Assembly: GCA_019279435.1 (NCBI GenBank)
Contig: JAAALK010000289.1
Location: forward strand, 33,795,067-33,859,066
DNA length: 64,000 nt
From: Zizania palustris
Taxonomy: Eukaryota; Streptophyta; Magnoliopsida; Poales; Poaceae
Reading direction: 5' to 3'
Shown here: piece by piece, positions 11,340 to 24,500 of the stretch
Numbering within the stretch: the stretch's first letter is position 1
Layout: each line of letters starts with the position of its first letter
Notes under the pieces: generated by a model
What the model was told of the DNA's origin: nothing
What the model saw: the letters and a program-made list of their open reading frames with translations, nothing else
Databases searched by the model: none
Position numbers and translations under genes: made by a program

Positions 11340-11502
11340 TCTATACTACTTTAAAAGAAGCTAAAGGTAGTGAGTCTATCACCACTACCACTTCTTCTCT
11401 TCACAGCAAGTCAAAATCTTTCAACTTCGTTCATCTCTATTTGTGTGATGTTCTTTTAATATTGTAATTTTTTCCGTTGCAATGCATGGACACTTAGCTA
11501 AT
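11340..11502 (+). mobile_element. Short Helitron-like repeat (copy 1)
   Basis: Begins TCTATACTACTTT and ends with a CTAAT (CTRRT) terminus preceded by the imperfect hairpin CCGTTGCAATGCATGG. Both features are expected of Helitron 5' and 3' ends. About 160 bp, no coding capacity. It lies in the probable 3' untranslated or downstream region of the SAM gene. Related sequences lie at 16052-16357 and 35469-38125. Confidence 0.5.
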
Positions 11503-11973
11503 ATATATAGAAACAACTTGTAGTAACATATACAGGAACCAGTAGCATATTTAGAATTTTCTCTAAAAAACATTTGTTGGACTAGTGATTTTGAGACCAA
11601 GACCAAACATCCACCAGAAAATTTCTGCAGAATGCTCAAGATATTGGGGGCAATATTGAGATGGTAGTAAAGCCTAGAACAACTCAGACTGATTTGCAAG
11701 CAGAACAACTTTTAAGGAACCATCTGCACAATATATGTATCTTCTTTGTCTACACCAGGTTACTATTCCAAACCTATATATCATGATGATAAACAGATCA
11801 AGAAAAGGATAAGAGGACCAGTTGAACATATTAGAGCATCATACTGATCTCACAGCAAAAGACACTTCATATCACTGAGAACTAGCACACCACGTTACAG
11901 TGCCTCCACCAAGCGAAGCTGGACGAATACAAGGCGGCACCGTCGCATCGATAACCGGAGAATTGGCCAGGTA

Positions 11974-14900
11974 CTAGGGCTCCAGCTTCAAGGAGACAAC
12001 TCGAGACTGCCGGTTCCGCTTGGCCGCCCTCACAAACACCACTGATAGGCATGATGGTGCCCACCATGGCCTGCGGACTTCTTGCTCCCCTTTCAGGCAG
12101 GCCACTGGAGATAAGTTTTGCAGGTGTTAGGTCAAAAATATTATTCAGTGTCCAGACACTGATCCATTGAGCAGTGTGAAGTATACCAAAATGTGTATAT
12201 AATCATGTCTTCTCAAATCATCTATAAGAATAAACAAACTTGGGAAGAATGCCTAAAGGTTGCATGCTTGTATGGCAACTTTGTTACTCCATCACACAGT
12301 TCAATGGCACAACAAGGGTGTATGTCTGGATTCAGTCTTACATCAGTCTACAATGGGTTATCACTTATCAGTGCAATGGTAGAGTTCAAAAGTAGAGCAA
12401 AGGAAAGTAAACACAAGACCAGATCCAATCCCAATCACCTTTTGCCATCCTCATCCTTATTATACCCTAAGTGTCCGCACATCCATGTTATTCAAGATAT
12501 CCATTCATAATTAATTACGGATGCAGCATGTTTGAACTTTGAAGTACTATTGATGCAGACCAGATGCAATCGGCCGATCGTTACCACCTTTTGCCTGTAT
12601 CCTCATCCCCATTATTCCCAAAGTACTTGCACAACACAACAACATTGTTTGGCATAACCAACCAACATTCCAAATATTTCCTTCCTGATTAACTAGGCAT
12701 GCAACATATTTTGAAGTAATATTGACACTCGAATCAGACTTGATTAGTTGATCACGAATAATGCAACAAATGTTGGTATTTGGATCATGTTTATCTATTT
12801 CAGCTTCATATTTACATCAAAACAAAACCAAATAAAGAATCAATTTGCATAGCATCATAAAAAAAAGCACATTTCACAATGAGGTCGACAAAATAGAATG
12901 AAAACTGCTGATGCCAACTGTCAAGTCAGCATCTGTACTGTGCCTGCACAAACTTTTTCGCAAAACACTCAATCAACCTTCTTGGCTTCAATGACATAGC
13001 TAGCAGCAAGCAATGAAGTTGAGCTCAAAAAGAAAAGGAAAAATAAAAAATATGGTAGCAGAGATGTGAGATTTGATAATTTGCCACCACCAAGAAGTGG
13101 CTTTGCTTTTTTGCCATCCTAGCCCACATGTCATTGACGTAAATGGTCCCACTTGTCATTGTTTCGGAGTGGCATCATGATCAAATGGGTCATGTTGAAA
13201 GTGGCAAATTATCAATTTTCTCAGAAATGAGTTATGTAACTCCATAGTCCATATAAAAAAGGTTAAGGCACGGAAACATACAAACCTTTAATGCGCCTCA
13301 ATTCTTTGCACAATGTGATGAAGTCTCCCCATTTCATATGGCATCTCCTGATAAACCGCAGAATCTGCTCTGTAGTAAACATGGACAGGCTTTCGAGATA
13401 CTCTCCATTGACACCATTTTCTTCGAAAACTTGCCTGTAGCTCCCAAGGTTTATCTCTTCAAGCCATAGTCCAACATCCTGAAAGATAATTTATAGTCTT
13501 AGGTGGATATTAAGCATTTTGGCGCAAATTGCTCTTTAGATCATGTGTGTGGCACTAACTGTTAATGGTTCAAAACTATCAGTAAGTAAATATGTAGCTA
13601 GCTCAGTTAGAACAAAAGAAGATTATCAAAACATGACAATCAAATGAAAACACTATTTCAGAGGAAACATTCACTATGTGATGGGTTCCTTAAAAGGATG
13701 GAATGAAACTAAAATGTCCTTTTCAAATGTGCCTCCATATAGATGCAAACTTTTAATTCAAACCAATCAACATGTCTTTTACTTATTATAACTTTGGGCA
13801 GATCTTAGAAACTTTAGATGGACAGGATAGTGCACGTATCCACATATGCACGTGAAGATACATTTTTCATTAAAAAAACTAAAAAAGGCAACCAATTTCC
13901 AAAATTCATACAATGCATAGATAGAGACACAAAGCTCACATCTCAACAGTCAGCACACCAGACAATTAGACACAAAGCTAGTATGCACACAACCAGTTTG
14001 GCATCTCATCAGTTGGAAAAACTATTGAATAAAGTCGTACATTGCAAGAGGCATAAAATACTACTGACTTACTGAGTCATCTATAAAATGATTATGTACA
14101 TAAAAGCACTATTGCTTTCTTTCATATTTCAAGGAGATGGAAATCATGTAAAAATATGGTTGTCCACAAAATGCGATAAGTATCAAATAATTATTCAGAC
14201 TTAGCAAAGCCTGAACCAGGCACAGCATTAACCCAAACACATTCTAGCTCAAGCCCAAGTTCAAAGCCAATCTAGCTGTGAATTGTTCAAGATGTAATAG
14301 TAGTCCAATGACCAGATGAGTACCACCTGGTCAATAAAACTGCTACTGTTGATTGACCATGTAGCCATGTACCATTGTACAAAAAGGATTAAGTTCAGTT
14401 GTTCCCAACTTTAGATGATTACCAATAAAGATATGTACGGAGGACCAGCATCACCCTCACCAGATGAGTTAGGTGCTCATAAATTTGTCTCTTGTTTCAA
14501 GTTGAGTGAAAACCAAGATCAGCCATCATGACACATTATCAACTTAATCATAGAGTTCAGCCGAAGAGCAATACTCAACCAAGTAATACCAAACAATTCT
14601 TGTATCGGACAAGAGTTGAATTCTGGTCTGATCATGAATCAAGATTGGGCTAGCAGTATAGGTTTCAGATTTAATCAATCTTGGTCATGGAAGAACCTAC
14701 CGACCATCGAAAAGAGATCGACGGTTAACAGAATAACAGCACACACAAAAATGTAGCACCAAAATAAACTTTTGGTGCCACAAATCCACCTACAAATCCA
14801 CTCAAGCATTCGAAAACTATGAACAATTAAAATGAAAAAAACTAAAAGACCATCATATCATATCATATCACACATTACCCAATCTCGTACCAAAATTTCC

Positions 14901-15081
14901 TCAAACTAAAGCCCACTTAGCTGCAATGCACAACTAAGAAAGCCACTAAATTTCGGCCGAAACCCGCACCGAATCATCTCCGCACACAAAAAATAGGGGG
15001 GAGAAGACGGAGTCGGCAGGTGAGCACCTCGACGGTCCAGATGAAGAAATCCAGCGGCTCCGGCGACCGCCCCCGGCTCAT
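11974..15081 (-). CDS. SAM (sterile alpha motif) domain protein, 125 aa, three exons
   Basis: Spliced minus-strand gene with coding exons 15081-15028, 13478-13286 and 12104-11974. Both introns have GT..AG ends in the proper frame. The start is the ATG at 15081 (MSRGRSPEPLDFF). Exon 2 carries almost all of a SAM domain, residues about 19-83, with DVGLWLEEINLGSYRQ, the ITEQIL-like MFTTEQILRFI and the basic ELRRIKV. Exon 3 encodes a short basic tail, VRRPWWAPSC to SRVVSLKLEP, ending in TAG. SAM domains mediate protein-protein, sometimes RNA, contacts. The protein is small, soluble-looking and lacks a signal peptide. The layout and tail match, from memory, a conserved single-SAM plant family that includes Arabidopsis At3g07760. 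Its partners are unknown to me. It is flanked by transposons on both sides but looks intact. Confidence 0.93.
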
Positions 15082-15465
15082 CTCCCTCCTCCCCGGCAGC
15101 AAATCCCCCTCCCCTGCAACCACCCCCCAAGATCCACACGCACGCCCAGATCAGCAAACCCGGCCGAACCACCCCCGCCCAACGATTCCCCAGCACGAGG
15201 AGGAAATATCCCGCGATGTACCGTTTCTTGGATCCGGCCGACAACCCCCGATCTCCCCCCGCAGGACGCGGAGGAAGACGCGGAGCGCCGCTCCCCGCTG
15301 TCTCCGGCAGCAGAGCTCTCTCCTCACGCACACACACTCTAGCTCTCTTGATTGGCGTGGCTGCGGGGGAGGAGGGGATCGCAGGACGAGTGCGGCGGCA
15401 GCAGCAGCAGTGGTGGGAGCTCGGGAGGGTGACAGATCACAGATGCAAGCCACTGTAAAAAAAAA
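15082..15465 (-). promoter_or_regulatory. GC-rich leader and proximal promoter of the SAM gene
   Basis: GC-rich sequence upstream of the ATG at 15081, with CT-rich tracts on the minus strand, typical of a grass 5' UTR. Long overlapping open frames on both strands here are low-complexity and compositional. No clear TATA box was found before a fold-back element begins at 15466. Confidence 0.45.
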
Positions 15466-15898
15466 GGAGAATTGTTTTTTTCCATGAAGTTTGTTGTAAT
15501 ATTATCGAATGTCACAAAATTGATACGGTTTGCATTTTTATCACAAAGTTTATTGATTTATTTATTGTTTTACCATTTTGTTATTTATACTTATTTTTTG
15601 TTTTCGTTTTCTATTTTATAAAACTGAATCGTTCCGCAAAAAAATGTGTCACTGTTCAAAGATCGTTGCCAAGCTACTGCACCGCTATGTCACCGGGAGC
15701 CAAGTCATGCCGCCACACCATGGCAGCGGCAACGATTCAATTTTGTAAAATAGAAAAGAAAACTAAAAAGGAGTATAAATGAGAAAATAGCAAAAAAGCA
15801 AATAAATCAGTAAACTTTGTGACAAAATTACAAACGACATCAACTTTGTGGCATTCGAGAACATGACAACAAACTTTGTGGCAAACGAGCAATTCTCC
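15466..15898. mobile_element. Fold-back MITE with long imperfect inverted repeats
   Basis: About 433 bp bounded by GGAGAATTG and its exact inverse CAATTCTCC. Roughly 130-150 bp at each end are inverted copies of each other, sharing AAACTTTGTGGCA/TGACA blocks and a T-rich tract, around a GC-rich centre. A-rich sequence on both sides hides the target duplication. A Mutator-like or fold-back MITE is most likely. It sits directly upstream of the SAM gene leader. Confidence 0.7.
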
Positions 15899-16051
15899 AT
15901 AAAAAAGGAGAAAAAAAAGCAAAAAATAAAAATAACGAATTAAAAAATGATATGTGGGGTCTGCTACTAGCATACTACTGGAGGGACGCTTTTCTACATT
16001 GGACCCCATATTTTTTCTATTTTACGTGGGAGGGGCTCACCTCCTTCGGTA

Positions 16052-16357
16052 TCTATATTATTTTAAAATAAAATAACTTAATGTGGTGAGCTCCGCACAG
16101 TAAACTAACTTCAGTTTTGTTCTATTTATATTGTGTTTTTTTAATATTATATTTTCCTCTGATCCGCTAGTATATGTTAAAATCTACACTTTATATTATT
16201 TTAAAAGAAGTTAGTAGTGGTGAGTTTGTCATCACTACCACTCCCCGCAACAAATTAAAACTCTCATGTTATGTTTCGGCTTCACTCATATCTATTTACA
16301 CGATATTCTTTTAATGGTATAATTTTTTCTGTTCCACCGCATGGGTATTTAGCTAGT
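16052..16357 (+). mobile_element. Two adjacent short Helitron-like repeats (copies 2 and 3)
   Basis: 16052-16171 runs from TCTATATTATTTT to CCGCTAGT. 16183-16357 runs from TCTACACTTTATATT to TTTAGCTAGT, the latter preceded by a GC-containing imperfect hairpin. Both share the GTGAGTTTGTCA..CTACCACT block seen in the other copies. The CTAGT ends are typical of Helitrons, but the same TGTTAAAA sequence follows several copies, so the true borders are uncertain. Confidence 0.45.
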
Positions 16358-16802
16358 GCATGTTAAAAAAGTTTACACGCTCCGATGTCTTCTTCTTCTT
16401 GTCAGCGGATCATCGGTCTTGATAGCTTCTTCTTTGACTCCCACTAAGTACTAACTTTTGGTGATCTTAGGAGTGCCAGATATGGTTTGTTCTGAGCGTC
16501 TTGGAGTGATGTGCATGGGGCCTTCTGTGGTGGGTGTGTCTTAGTTGTTATCTCCCTATTTGTCACTCACGTCGTGCCCATTGTTAATTTGGTTGGCTTC
16601 ATCTCAACTTTGTAGTGTTCGTTTTCTTTTAGCTTTTTATCCTGCATTTCCTTGGAGATCCTTCTCTCTTGTGGTCGTCTTCCTTCCCGGTCGTGGGTCG
16701 CTTCATGGTTTGATGGAGTCCTAGCCTAGAAGAAACATTGCTTACCTGTTATTTCGTTGGTGTGCTAGAGTTGCGCTAGCGGAGAAGCGCTAGCTTGGTC
16801 GA
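16358..16802. other. Noncoding stretch left of the large LTR element
   Basis: T-rich on the plus strand, no supported open frame or repeat ends. It would join directly to 34997 before the LTR element inserted. The composite resembles the 3' part of a degenerate repeat, but I could not assign a family. Confidence 0.4.
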
Positions 16803-17928
16803 TGTTGGTGGATTTTTTGGTCACACGCGTGGCTTAGGAGATCTGCTTAGATCCAGTGCAGGTCCTATAATCTTAGAAAAAAAAGGTTCATGACATGCCA
16901 ATCAGTTTGACCCTGCAACTTATAAGGAGTCCAAGAAAAAGTAGTATTAGTAGCAGAGCCGATCAACTGCCAAGCTGATGACTATGGTGATGATAAAATA
17001 ATCGTGAACGAACACGTCGATCAGCCATAGGGCCGATGACTACTGCAAGACGATCGGGCTAAATACGCCATCAGCCGATAGGACGAGACAATTGTGGGCG
17101 AGGGGCAATGGGTATCTCTCGAGCACACATAAAATAGAACATATAATTAAAGATAACCTATCGGGTTGTACTCTGATAGAAATAAATAAAACGCACAAGA
17201 TAATATATCAGTATCATCAAAATCATCATAATAACAAGATTGGACCTAACCAAGACAATAGTTAGTCACGATGAACTTAATAATACTTCAGAGTATCAGG
17301 CATGCTTTATTTAGATGAACAATATACAACATGAAGCAGATACAATAGAAAGAGATGTCGGACCTAACCGACGAAACCTAAGACTACGATACATAAATCA
17401 CATCAATCTAAAAGATCAATCTAATGCAGCCTTAGACCTAGCCAATACACCAAGATAAGTCGATGACCACACTGACTCAACAGATGTCTTTAAGAGATCG
17501 TTACAATGCAGCCTTAAAGAAACACTGGCCTATCCGATATGATCGTTGGGGTGGCGGGACTCACCTCTTCATCGGAGATCGAAACGATGCAACCTAGCTC
17601 CGAGTGTTGAATCTCACCGGGATTAACCTTGGAAAGCCAAGGGTGGCGATGCGCCGAGAAGTAGTTGTTTGTAGGGTTGTCTTTTTTAGCCTAACTAATT
17701 AGATACATATTTATAGTCTGGAGACTTGCCGTCCAAGTAATCTACATTGTAACCAATTCTGGATCATATTTATCTTCTCCCACTTTTTCTCCATCGGCTC
17801 CTTCATATCCGGTCACATTACACGTCATGGACAAGCTTATTTGACCATCTTTGACCGAACCTCTTTGACTTCTGTTGACCGTGCAGTATCTTCAGTGGGC
17901 CTGGGTTTTAATAATCTTGGCATCAACA
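16803..17928 (-). repeat. 3' LTR of the outer retrotransposon (1126 bp)
   Basis: Begins TGTTGGTGGATTTTTTGG and ends CTTGGCATCAACA on the plus strand. A TATA box on the minus strand (CTATAAATAT) lies at 17716-17707. It contains a tract with repeated CCGATxGG-type motifs (GATCGGCC, CGATGAC). The other LTR, at 32916-34991, lacks about 130 bases near its start relative to this copy. Confidence 0.9.
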
Positions 17929-17930
17929 CA

Positions 17931-17942
17931 TGCCCCCCAGTT
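17931..17942 (-). other. Polypurine tract of the outer retrotransposon
   Basis: On the minus strand, CTGGGGGGCATG directly precedes the LTR start TGTTGATGCC. This is the expected position and composition of a plus-strand primer for an LTR element in this orientation. Confidence 0.6.
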
Positions 17943-18342
17943 TTGGAGCATCAAAGGGGTAACCGATACTTCGAAATTATCGATCATCATCACCCTCTGC
18001 TGTCATGTCCTTTTAGACTCCTTCATAACGTCTCTTTCAAATTTATCATTAGTAGTCGAAACCCTTCATCTTCTATTACTTTATATATAATGTGTAGAGC
18101 GTCGACTTATCCTTAGTCTTCTTCTTATTTTTTCTTCGGACATGAATGACTGTGATGGATGTCGCCTGGTCTGATGTATCTACTTTTCTTTATGCTAATG
18201 TCGGACCAAACTTCATTCCACACAGTTGTGCACTGGCATCTGTAGGCCTAAGTTTTTACTTCCCCAATCCCGAACCTACAAACATTCTGGCGTTTCGAGA
18301 ACCGTACTCATGATTACCTTTTGTCGAACATTAGAGGTGATC

Positions 18343-21300
18343 TGTCGCGCCCCGATTTAATAAATCAGGACTTTATTGAAATTCCATAGAAAATCAATAA
18401 AACAAGACGTTCATCATGCGACCACGTACAATACGGACAATCATTCACGGTTCGTAGACCGCATTAATACAAAAGTGAATAAAGGTGAAGAGAAACTAAT
18501 AAAATAAGGGTCCTAGATGAACGCCTCCTTCCAGTCTCGCCTTGACTGGGTCGCTACTCCAGACCTTCATCCTCCTCGTAGTAGACTGGCTCTGATGGTG
18601 TAAGTCAACGGGGTGAGTACAGATGTACTCAGCAAGCCACCGAATGCAAATATAATGCAAGGTAATAACAAGGGAGATAGTGGCTAGTTTTGCGGAAGCA
18701 GCATAATTGTAAAGCTTTAAATGTGAGCAATTTATTAGTATGAAAAAGTAAACATGTGTGTGTGCATCATCATCTTCTAACTCGAGGGGTACAGTCAGCC
18801 CCACCTCGCTCAACAGTCCTTACGTGCCATGAATAACTCGACCATTCAAACAATTGTAGTCTAACTGCGAGTAGTCACACAACCCGCCCTTGACCGTGGG
18901 CTCGGCTTTTCAAAAAGATTGATTTTACTCTGATCAGAGATGTACCACTGTACCCACAAGGCACGCACTCATCACCTACACCGAAGTGTAACGAGATGAT
19001 CCATTTCACGGGAACTCGTGCCAAAACCTTCCATATAGTCCTCCCCGACTCAACAACACCCTCTTATGGGTTTCATATGGTGTCCCGACGCATCGGAGCC
19101 CCACCATACCCCCCCTTGAGCCTCGTCGGTACAAGTCGCCCGCAGGCTAGCCCCTTGCCCCCTCCTCTATGGTGCATCGAGCCGGAGTATTCCATACTTC
19201 CAGTTAGGACTTACCCATTAGACTTGTGGTTGGTACGGAAGTGCTTTGCAACAGATCCCGCAGACCGGTCCTTATAGTGCCCCGGGTGCGACAAACCAGT
19301 GCCCGAGCTTGCACCCGGAACCCACCATACTTATAACTTAGCCAACTCCAACAGAGTCCAGAGACGAGAATAACGGGGAAATTCATATACAGAATCCAGC
19401 TATCTACGACTCATTCTTTTTTTTATCCTATAGCAGTTGTGCTGGTACATTGGGCACTAACTAATATTTTTATAGTAGAGTGACAAGGAGTTAAGGCTCA
19501 ATAAGCATGGCTTGGGTTTGCACACAAGGACGGGGATCTAATAAATATAAGTGTAAGGCTTGATTATTGGGCTAATGCAATATTAACCTATGAGTTATAG
19601 CGATAATTTATTAAAACATGGGCTCAATTATGATCAACTGTTTCCACAGAAAGGTCGATGACTTGCCTTGATCAGCAAATGGTGATGGAGGAACCTCGGG
19701 GTAGAACTCCTGCTCCTCGATGAACTCGTAGTCTTCTCGATATGGAAAAATAAACAGTACATTCAATAAACAGACAAAAATTCACCAAATACTAAACATA
19801 CACATTTGTGGTTTTAATTATGTGGAATAAAGTTTTAATATTCTAATGTTTGGTGAATAAACAGTAAACTTAATTTCTTAGGACTTTCTAATTTATTTTT
19901 CTGGATTATTAATTTATCCCTAAGGGGTTTATATTCTTTTATTTGTTAAAAATATTTTGGGTAACAGTAACATACTGTTTTTATGGCATTAATGTGTAGA
20001 GGATATTATTCTGGATTTAACAAAATTTGAATGGTGAAATTTGGAGTTAAAATGAGCAAGATATGAATTTTTGAAGTTTAAACTATTTTCTGAATTTTGT
20101 TTAAAACCAGAAAATGGGCTCTGGTCCACGGTGAGCCAGGCCCACGGTGGACCGCGCCACTGTGCGCGTGGACCGGTTGATCCAGAGCCGTCGGATCTGG
20201 ATCTGGCGGCCAGGCGCGAGGCGGGAGGGGTTAAGTGGAAATGGACGGCTGCGATTAAATCCCGTCGAACCGGTACGCGTGGACGCACGAGATTGATCCA
20301 AGGGTTTAAGTTGCGATCGACGGCCGAGAGCGCACGATACCTCTTCGATCAGATCCGAGGGCCCTGATTAAATCCCGAAGGGATTTAATCGTAGCCCTCC
20401 GATCGTGATCGGACGGCCATGGTGCGATCCGGCACGGCACGACGCAAAGGGGGCACGTACCCCCTTCGTCTCCGGCGACGGCGGGCTCGGGTGCGCCTGT
20501 GACGGCGGCGGCGAGGGCCTACGTGCCTAGCTAGGGCTAGAAGTGGAACGCGGAGGTGATGGGGGTCACGATGATACCTTCAGCGGCGAAGAAGGGCGAC
20601 GGACGACGACGACGGCGAGGGTAGACGGTGAGGTCTCCTCGGGTGGTCGTCGGCGACGGCGATCTGGCGGGGTCCACGGCCAACCGAGGGCTGGCCGAGG
20701 ACGGGCAGGCGACGACGGGCACAGCGGTGGCGACGGCTAGGTCAAGGGAGGTCCGAGGTGGCGGAGGGCGGCGGCCAGAGGTGGAGTAGGAGAGGAAACC
20801 GAAAAAAGGGGGCAGAGCGCTCGGGTTTGCTTCGGCTAGGGCTTTAGGGGTGTGAGCGGAGTGCGGTGAGCCGAGGGGTATTTATAGGGTCACCGGCGGC
20901 GGACAAATGGAAGGAACCGAAGGTTTCCTTCCTTCTCCGGCGAGGGTTCCATTCCCTTGGCCCGGCTTCCATACTTATCAAAACGCGTGGCCTAAGGGCG
21001 GAAAGGGATCGGGGGGCTCCGGGGAAAGGTGTCCGAGGTAGATCCAACCGGATCGGGGCGGCCGGCGGCGAGGGAAGGGAAGGGGGTCACCGGAAGGAAA
21101 GGGGAGTGATCCCCTTCCATCAGGGACGAAGGTCCTGATAGGTGGGCTCCACCTGTCAGTGGGCGAACGGGAAAGGAAAGGGGCCGACAGGCGGACCACA
21201 GGTGTCAGGGAGCGAGGGCGAGAGAGAGGAGGCTGACACGTGGGCCAGGCGAGGCGCGGTGGAGGAGAGAGGAGCGGGGGAGTGCGCCGACAGGTGGACC

Positions 21301-21527
21301 CCACCTGTCGGTGGCACACCGCTGGATTGGGTCGGGCTCAGGGTGGTTCGGAGGTTGAGGCCTGTTTTGATTTTTAATTCTTTTCTGATTTAAAATAAAT
21401 CCAGTAATTAATATATTTGATTAAGGGTTGAATCACTGTTGATAAAAATTTGTAAAAATTCCTAAAATTATATTTGGCCTCTAGTTCATCTCATAAAATT
21501 TTCAGGTCCATATTTTGTATATTTCTC
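18343..21527 (-). repeat. 3' LTR of the inner gypsy element, truncated at its start
   Basis: Collinear with the 5' LTR (25942-29237) until about 21527. There the match stops, and element coding sequence begins instead of the last ~110 bases that would carry the TGTAACACCCC terminus. It holds AT-rich segments, a GC-rich 20400-21350 region full of compositional open frames, and a TATTTATAG promoter-like motif at 20879-20887. Confidence 0.9.
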
Positions 21528-21530
21528 CAA

Positions 21531-24500
21531 TAACGTTCCTTCAGGTCCTGGTACATCTTGGTACTGCCGGGATGAATGGAGTACAATGTCTCATGGGCTT
21601 CTCTCAGGATAAGGGTCTTTATCTCTGGCTTATCCGGTACTCATATCCGGGTTCCAAACCATATGGTGCCGTTCTCGTCCTCTGAAAATCCTGGGGCTTT
21701 TCCTTGCCTCATGTTCTTCCTAATGGCAGCTATATCTGGGTCTTCCAATTGAGCTTCGCGGATTTGTTCGAACAAGACAGGTTGAGTCTCCAAGGTGAAT
21801 AGATATTCTCTTGTGGTTAATCCAAGATTCAACTTTTCCATCTCTCTACATAACAAGGGTGTGTGTCCTTGAATCATCATGGCGGTGCAATATCCCTTGC
21901 GACTTAATGCATCGGCTACCACATTTGCTTTTCCGGGGTGGTAGTGAATACCTAAGTCATAGTCCTTTATTAGTTCCAACCATCGTCTTTGCCTCAGATT
22001 GAGGTCTGGCTGTGTGAAGATGTACTTCAAGCTCTTGTGATCCGTAAAGATCTCACAGCGATTTCCAACCAAATAGTGCCTCCAAATCTTAAGGGTGTGT
22101 ACTACTGCGGCTGATTCCAAATCGTGGGTCGGGTAGTTCAACTCATGAGGTCTCAACTGACGGGAGGCATAAGAGATAACTTTTCCGTCTTGCATATGAA
22201 CACATCCCAATCCTTGGCGAGATGCGTCACAGTAGACATGGAAGTCTTTATGGATATCAGGTAGGGTTAGTATGGGTGCTGACACCAGATGAGTCTTGAG
22301 AGTGCGGAAACTTTCCTCGCATTCAGGAGTCCATTCAAACTTCTCTCCTTTCTGCAACAACTTGGTCATTGGTTTGGCTATCTTAGAAAAATTCTCAATG
22401 AATCTCCGATAATATCCGGCCAGACCTAGAAAACTCCGTATCTTAGATACGTTCGTGGGTGGCAGCCAATCCGTAACTGCTTCTACGGTGGCAGGGTCTA
22501 CTGTGATTCCTTGCGCAGAGATGATGTGTCCAAGGAACTTTACTTCTGCCGTCCAAAACTTGCATTTGCTGTACTTGGCATATAATTGGTGTTCCCTTAG
22601 CTTCCCTAAGGTTAACCGGAGGTGAGCCTCGTGCTCTTTCTGGTCCTTGGAATAAATGAGGATGTCGTCTATGAAGACTACGATGAATTTGTCCAAATAC
22701 TCCATGAACACCTTATTCATCATATTCATGAAGAATGCAGGGGCGTTGGTCAATCCAAAGGACATAACCGTGCACTCATATAATCCATAACGGGTGGTAA
22801 AGGCAGTCTTGGGTATATCTTCTTCTCGGATCCTTAACTGATGATAACCAGAACGCAAGTCGATCTTCGAGAATACTGTAGCTCCTTTAGCTGGTCGAAG
22901 AGATCGTCGATCCGAGGCAACGGGTACTTATTCTTGATGGTTACTTCATTCAAAGCGCGGTAGTCTACACACATACGCTTAGCCTTGTCTTCTTTCTTCT
23001 CGACGAAGATGACGGGGGCACCCCATGGCGATGTGCTAGGTCTGATGTAGCCTTTCTTCTCGAGATCCTCCAACTGCTGCTTCATCTCAGCTAACTCATT
23101 GGCGGCCATCCGGTATGGTCGCTTATAAATAGGGGTGGTTCCGGGCACCAAGTCAATCCTGAACTCGATATCCCTCCTGGGTGGCATCCCTGGTAGATCT
23201 TCTGGGAATACGTCTGGGTATTCACTGACTACTGGTATCTCCTCCAAGGTAATCTGATGTAGTCTTGTCCTTCCGGCCTTCATGCTTGGCATCTGGAATG
23301 TGATGATAGTCCCTTCTTCACTAGTCACAGTTACTTTTCTCTGGGCACATTCTATCACTCCTTGATGTTTATTTAGCCAGTCCATCCCTAGAATGAGATC
23401 CAAACCTTGACATTCTATTAGAATGGGGCCGGCCCAAAATATTGTGCCTTGGATATCTACCCATACCCTTGGACTAAAAGAATAGGTGAGGGTTTGCTTG
23501 TCCGGGGTAGCTATCAATACTGGTCTGGGTAGTTCACTTATGTCCAGGGCATTTCTTTCCACGAAAGAAGTCGATATAAAGGAGTGGGTAGCTCCGGTGT
23601 CAAATAATACTACTGCAAGCGATGAATGAACCATAAACTTACCCATGACTATTTCCGGTGCGGCCTGGGCTTCTTCGGCGGTGACGTGGTTGACTTTGGC
23701 GCGGACGGCGGGGTTTGAAGCGATGCCCTGGGTACGCTTGGGATGAGGGCACTGATGGGAGTAGTGCCCCTCCTGGCAGCAGTTGAAGCAAACTACAGGC
23801 TTGTCGTGCCTGTCTCTCAGAATCTCCGGCTTCTTGGCCGGGGCAGCTGGGGCGGCTGGTGCGGCGGGAGTGGGGCGAGGGTGTCCGGCTCCGGCATTGG
23901 TGGCAGGTGGTGCCGGGCGATACACTGGGCGGGGGTGGTACTGCGGTGCTGGTGGAGGAGGGGTGAATCGGGGCCTCTGTGCCATGCCTTGGTTCTGCCT
24001 GAAGGCTATCATCCTCTTCTTCTTCAGGTCCACCCTATTCTGTTGGGTTTCCTGCATAATAGCTTTGTTCACCAACTTTTGAAAGTTGGCGAAATCTCCA
24101 GAGATGAGTTGTAGGGACAACTCATCCTTCAGTCCCCGGAGGAACTTGGCCTGCCTGGCCGCATCCGTACGAACCTCCTCAGGTGCGTATCGGGCCAGAC
24201 GGTTGAACTCGTGCAGATACTCAGTCACGGACCTGCTCCCCTGCTGCAGGTCTCTGAACTCTTGTTGTTTCTGTGCGATAATACCGTCGGGGATGTGGGT
24301 GGCACGGAAAGCGGCCGAAAACTCTGCCCAAGTATGGGTGTGTTCCTCTGGCAGGGTCTCGCGAAGATTGTCCCACCATTCTGCGGCGGGACCATGGAGT
24401 TGGTGGGTGGCGAAGGCCACCTTCTCCTGCTCAGTGCAGGTCAGCAGATCGAGCTTCTTCTCAATGGTCCTCAACCAATCCCCAGCCTCCATGGGGTTGG

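Noticed and set aside
14906..15487. Long open frames on both strands around the SAM gene start
   Set aside because: They overlap the short true exon 1 in other frames or read its leader; GC-rich composition explains them.
18496..18813. 105-codon minus frame repeated identically at 26094-26411
   Set aside because: The identity reflects near-identical LTRs, not a conserved gene; no domain.
20071..21393. Open frames in the 3' LTR of the inner gypsy element (and the same at 27667-28988)
   Set aside because: Identical frames in both LTRs with no protein signature; regulatory LTR sequence.
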